NCBI GenBank assembly: GCA_002395135.1
Contig: DGWC01000060.1
Span: 6,187 to 12,271 of the forward strand
Direction: 5' to 3'
Source of the DNA: Prevotella sp. UBA4268
GTDB taxonomy: Bacteria > Bacteroidota > Bacteroidia > Bacteroidales > Bacteroidaceae
Length of the DNA stretch: 6,085 nucleotides
Position 1 is the stretch's first letter. The number at the start of each line of letters is the position of its first letter. The notes under the pieces are model-generated. The model made no database searches. It was not told where the DNA came from and worked only from the letters and a program-made list of their open reading frames with translations. Of the stretch, positions 3,509-6,085 are shown piece after piece. The position numbers and the translations under genes are program-made.

Positions 3509-6085
3509 ATGGATAAATTGTTTCTTTTAGACGCTTACGCGCTGATATACCGCGCTTATTACGCATTTATCAAGAATCCCCGCATCAACTCGAAAGGGCA
3601 GAACACTTCGGCCATCATGGGGTTCTGCAACACGCTCCACGAGATACTCGAAAAGGAGAAACCCACCTATCTGGGCGTGGCCTTCGACCCGCACGGTCCC
3701 ACATTCCGCTCAGAGGCATTCCCTGCCTACAAGGCGCAGCGTGAAGCCACGCCCGAAGACATTCGCACGGCCATACCTATTATAAAAGACATTCTGAAGG
3801 CCATGCACATTCCCGTGATTCAAGTGGACGGCTTCGAGGCCGACGACGTGATTGGTACCTTGGCGACACAAGCAAGCGAATTATCAGAAAACAACGATTC
3901 CATCGCTGTGGAAACCTATATGCTGACACCCGACAAGGATTACGGGCAACTGGTGAAACCGAATGTTTTCATCTATCGTCCCCGCCATGGCGGCGGCTAT
4001 GAAACGCTTAACCCGAAGGGTGTCTGTGACAAATACGGCATCGCCTCTCCCCTACTCGTCATCGACTTGCTGGCACTGATGGGCGACACGGCCGACAATT
4101 TCCCGGGCTGTCCAGGCGTTGGCGAAAAAACGGCAGTGAAGTTGATCAACGAGTTTGGCACGGTGGAGAATCTCTTGGAAAACACCTCCCAACTGAAGGG
4201 CAAGATGAAGGAGAAGGTGGAAAGCGCTGTTGATGACATCAGGATGTCAAAGTTCCTGGCCACCATCAAAACCGATGTACCCATCAAACTGAACCTCGAC
4301 GAATTGAGAGTATCGGCTCCCGACGAGGAGGAACTGCGCAAAATTTTCACTGAACTGGAGTTTAAGAGCCTCGCAGACAAGTTTCTCAACAAATCTGAAA
4401 AGACGCAAAAAAGTATAAATTCTCAACCCGATCTTTTTGGATTTTTTGCGACCGAGGGGCAAGTAACTCCAGAATTTTCGAATTTTGAGACGTTAAAAAC
4501 AACCCCTCACGAATATAAACTTATTGAAACAGAGGAAGATGCGAAAAAATTATATGACTTTTTTAGGACAACGGAATTTTTAAGTCTGGATACGGAAACC
4601 ACTTCTACCAACGCCATCGATGCCGAATTGGTGGGTTTAAGTTTCTCTGTGAAGGAAAAAGAGGCCTATTATGTGGCCGTTCCTGCTAATCGTGAAGAAG
4701 CCCAAAGAATTGTTAATATATTTAAACCACTCTATGAAGACGAAAAAATCCTGAAGATTGGTCAGAACATCAAATACGACTTGGAGGTGCTTCGCAATTA
4801 TGGCGTTCACCTGAAAGGCAAGATGTGGGACACGATGATTGCCCACTACCTCATCCAACCCGAACTCCGTCACAACATGGACTACATGGCCGAGGTGTAT
4901 CTCAACTACAAGACCATTCACATTGACGAACTGATCGGACCGAAGGGAAAGAACCAAAAGTCGATGCGCGACCTGCCGCCCACTGACGTTTACGAATATG
5001 CTGCCGAGGACGCCGACATCACACTGCGTCTGAAAAACGTGCTCGAACCGAAACTGAAGGAAGCCGACGTGGAGCATTTGTTCTATGACATCGAGATGCC
5101 ACTGATGCCCGTGCTGGCAGAAATGGAGATGAACGGTGTGTGCATAGACACTGATTCGCTGAAAGAAACGTCAGAAGTTTTCACAACAAGAATGCAGGAA
5201 CTGGAGCAGCGAATCTACCAACTGGCCGGCGAGGAATTCAACATCGCATCACCCAAACAGGTGGGCGACATCCTGTTCGGCAAGATGAAGATTGTGGATA
5301 AGCCCAAGAAGACCAAGACGGGACAATACGTAACGAGCGAAGAGGTGCTCCAACAGTTGAAGAACAAGAGCGAAATCGTGGAAGACATCCTGAACCACAG
5401 GGGATTAAAGAAACTGCTCGGCACCTATATTGACGCGCTGCCCAAACTGATAAACGCACGTACCGGCCACATCCACACCTCTTTTAACCAGACCATAACT
5501 GCCACTGGACGACTGTCGTCGAGCGATCCGAACCTGCAAAACATTCCTATCCGCGGAGAGGACGGAAAGGAAATACGTAAGGCTTTCATTCCCGAACCAG
5601 GTTGTTTATTTTTTTCAGCAGACTACAGTCAGATAGAACTGCGCGTGATGGCCCATCTCTCTGGCGACGAAAACATGATTGCCGTGTTCCGCGACGGTAA
5701 GGACCTGCACGCAGCAACGGCAGCCACCATCTATAAGAAAGACATCCACGACGTGTCGCGCGACGAGCGAACCAAATCGAAGCGCGCCAATTTCGGCATC
5801 ATCTACGGCATTACGGTGTTTGGCTTGGCCGAGCGCCTGGACATCAGTCGCGATGAAGCCAAACAACTCATCGACGGATTCTTCGAGACATTCCCACAGG
5901 TGCACGACTATATGGAGTTGTCAAAGCAGAAAGCGCGCGAGAAAGGATATGCCGAAACCGTGTTCCACCGCCGCCGCTATCTGCCCGACATCAACTCACA
6001 CAACGCCACCGTGCGCAATTTTGCCGAGCGAAACGCCATCAACGCACCCATTCAAGGCAGTGCCGCCGACATCATCAAGGTGGCC
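3509..6085 (+). CDS. polA: DNA polymerase I (3' end beyond the window)
   Basis: The visible 859 codons cover all three domains except the last part of the polymerase. The enzyme removes RNA primers, fills excision-repair gaps and proofreads. The 5' nuclease (about 1-290) has its acidic residues in LLDAY (Asp8), FDPHG (Asp60), EADD (110-113), DKD (142-144) and GDTADN (192-197). The 3'-5' exonuclease is intact: DTE (361-363), Asp424 in NIKYD, Tyr497 and Asp501 in YAAED. The polymerase has Arg668, motif A Asp705 and Glu710, the O-helix Arg754, Lys758, Phe762 and Tyr766, plus Asn845 and Gln849. From residue 424 these numbers equal those of E. coli Pol I. Motif C (HDE) and perhaps 70-80 residues lie beyond the window. 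The inter-domain linker is AT-rich and contains QPDLF (306-310), a possible sliding-clamp motif. The ATG at 3509 gives the family start MDKLFLLDAYALIYRAYYAF. The upstream -7 box faces a second, divergent one. Confidence 0.98.
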   Translation, partial: MDKLFLLDAYALIYRAYYAFIKNPRINSKGQNTSAIMGFCNTLHEILEKEKPTYLGVAFDPHGPTFRSEAFPAYKAQREATPEDIRTAIPIIKDILKAMHIPVIQVDGFEADDVIGTLATQASELSENNDSIAVETYMLTPDKDYGQLVKPNVFIYRPRHGGGYETLNPKGVCDKYGIASPLLVIDLLALMGDTADNFPGCPGVGEKTAVKLINEFGTVENLLENTSQLKGKMKEKVESAVDDIRMSKFLATIKTDVPIKLNLDELRVSAPDEEELRKIFTELEFKSLADKFLNKSEKTQKSINSQPDLFGFFATEGQVTPEFSNFETLKTTPHEYKLIETEEDAKKLYDFFRTTEFLSLDTETTSTNAIDAELVGLSFSVKEKEAYYVAVPANREEAQRIVNIFKPLYEDEKILKIGQNIKYDLEVLRNYGVHLKGKMWDTMIAHYLIQPELRHNMDYMAEVYLNYKTIHIDELIGPKGKNQKSMRDLPPTDVYEYAAEDADITLRLKNVLEPKLKEADVEHLFYDIEMPLMPVLAEMEMNGVCIDTDSLKETSEVFTTRMQELEQRIYQLAGEEFNIASPKQVGDILFGKMKIVDKPKKTKTGQYVTSEEVLQQLKNKSEIVEDILNHRGLKKLLGTYIDALPKLINARTGHIHTSFNQTITATGRLSSSDPNLQNIPIRGEDGKEIRKAFIPEPGCLFFSADYSQIELRVMAHLSGDENMIAVFRDGKDLHAATAATIYKKDIHDVSRDERTKSKRANFGIIYGITVFGLAERLDISRDEAKQLIDGFFETFPQVHDYMELSKQKAREKGYAETVFHRRRYLPDINSHNATVRNFAERNAINAPIQGSAADIIKVA

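Noticed and set aside
4637..5077. Minus-strand frame of 146 codons within polA
   Set aside because: It lies opposite intact exonuclease motifs of PolA and shows no protein-family features; high-frequency His/Val content is typical of antisense shadows.
5897..5905. VHD near residue 797-799 of PolA as polymerase motif C
   Set aside because: It comes before the conserved Asn845 and Gln849 region and lacks the Glu of HDE; motif C should lie about 30 residues past the window end.

Overview
This window looks like ordinary core chromosome of a Bacteroidota (Bacteroidetes) bacterium, most likely Prevotella or a close relative. The evidence is the gene content and protein sequences, the absence of Shine-Dalgarno sites before the starts, and three copies of the Bacteroidota -7 promoter element TAnnTTTG directly upstream of genes. 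The genus is an inference; no marker gene here fixes it.

Layout. Positions 1-224 hold the 3' end of uvrC (nucleotide excision repair). Three more plus-strand genes follow: dtd (D-aminoacyl-tRNA deacylase, 242-694), a small MazG-family nucleotide pyrophosphohydrolase (819-1145) and deoC (deoxyribose-phosphate aldolase, 1163-2086). A strong hairpin at 2126-2172 ends this group. On the minus strand, 3421-2444 encodes a long-chain polyprenyl diphosphate synthase (ispB type). Back to back with it, polA (DNA polymerase I) starts at 3509 and runs off the window at 6085. The two divergent genes share an 87-bp intergenic region with two identical, oppositely oriented -7 boxes.

How the genes fit together. 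Most serve nucleic-acid upkeep. UvrC makes the incisions in excision repair and Pol I fills such gaps. Dtd removes wrong-handed amino acids from tRNA. The MazG-like enzyme probably hydrolyses unwanted nucleoside triphosphates, and DeoC degrades deoxyribose 5-phosphate from deoxynucleosides. The polyprenyl synthase makes the isoprenoid tail of a quinone (menaquinone in most Bacteroidota).

The least explained part is the 357-bp stretch between the convergent deoC and ispB genes. After the terminator it holds four exact-period 22-bp tandem units (2217-2304). Each carries the same dyad, AAATTA-N3-TAATTT, with invariant arms and varying centre and linkers. Fifteen bases later begins an unrecognised 49-codon reading frame (2319-2468) that overlaps the 3' end of ispB on the other strand. 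No dedicated defence system, mobile element, CRISPR array, tRNA or rRNA gene was seen.
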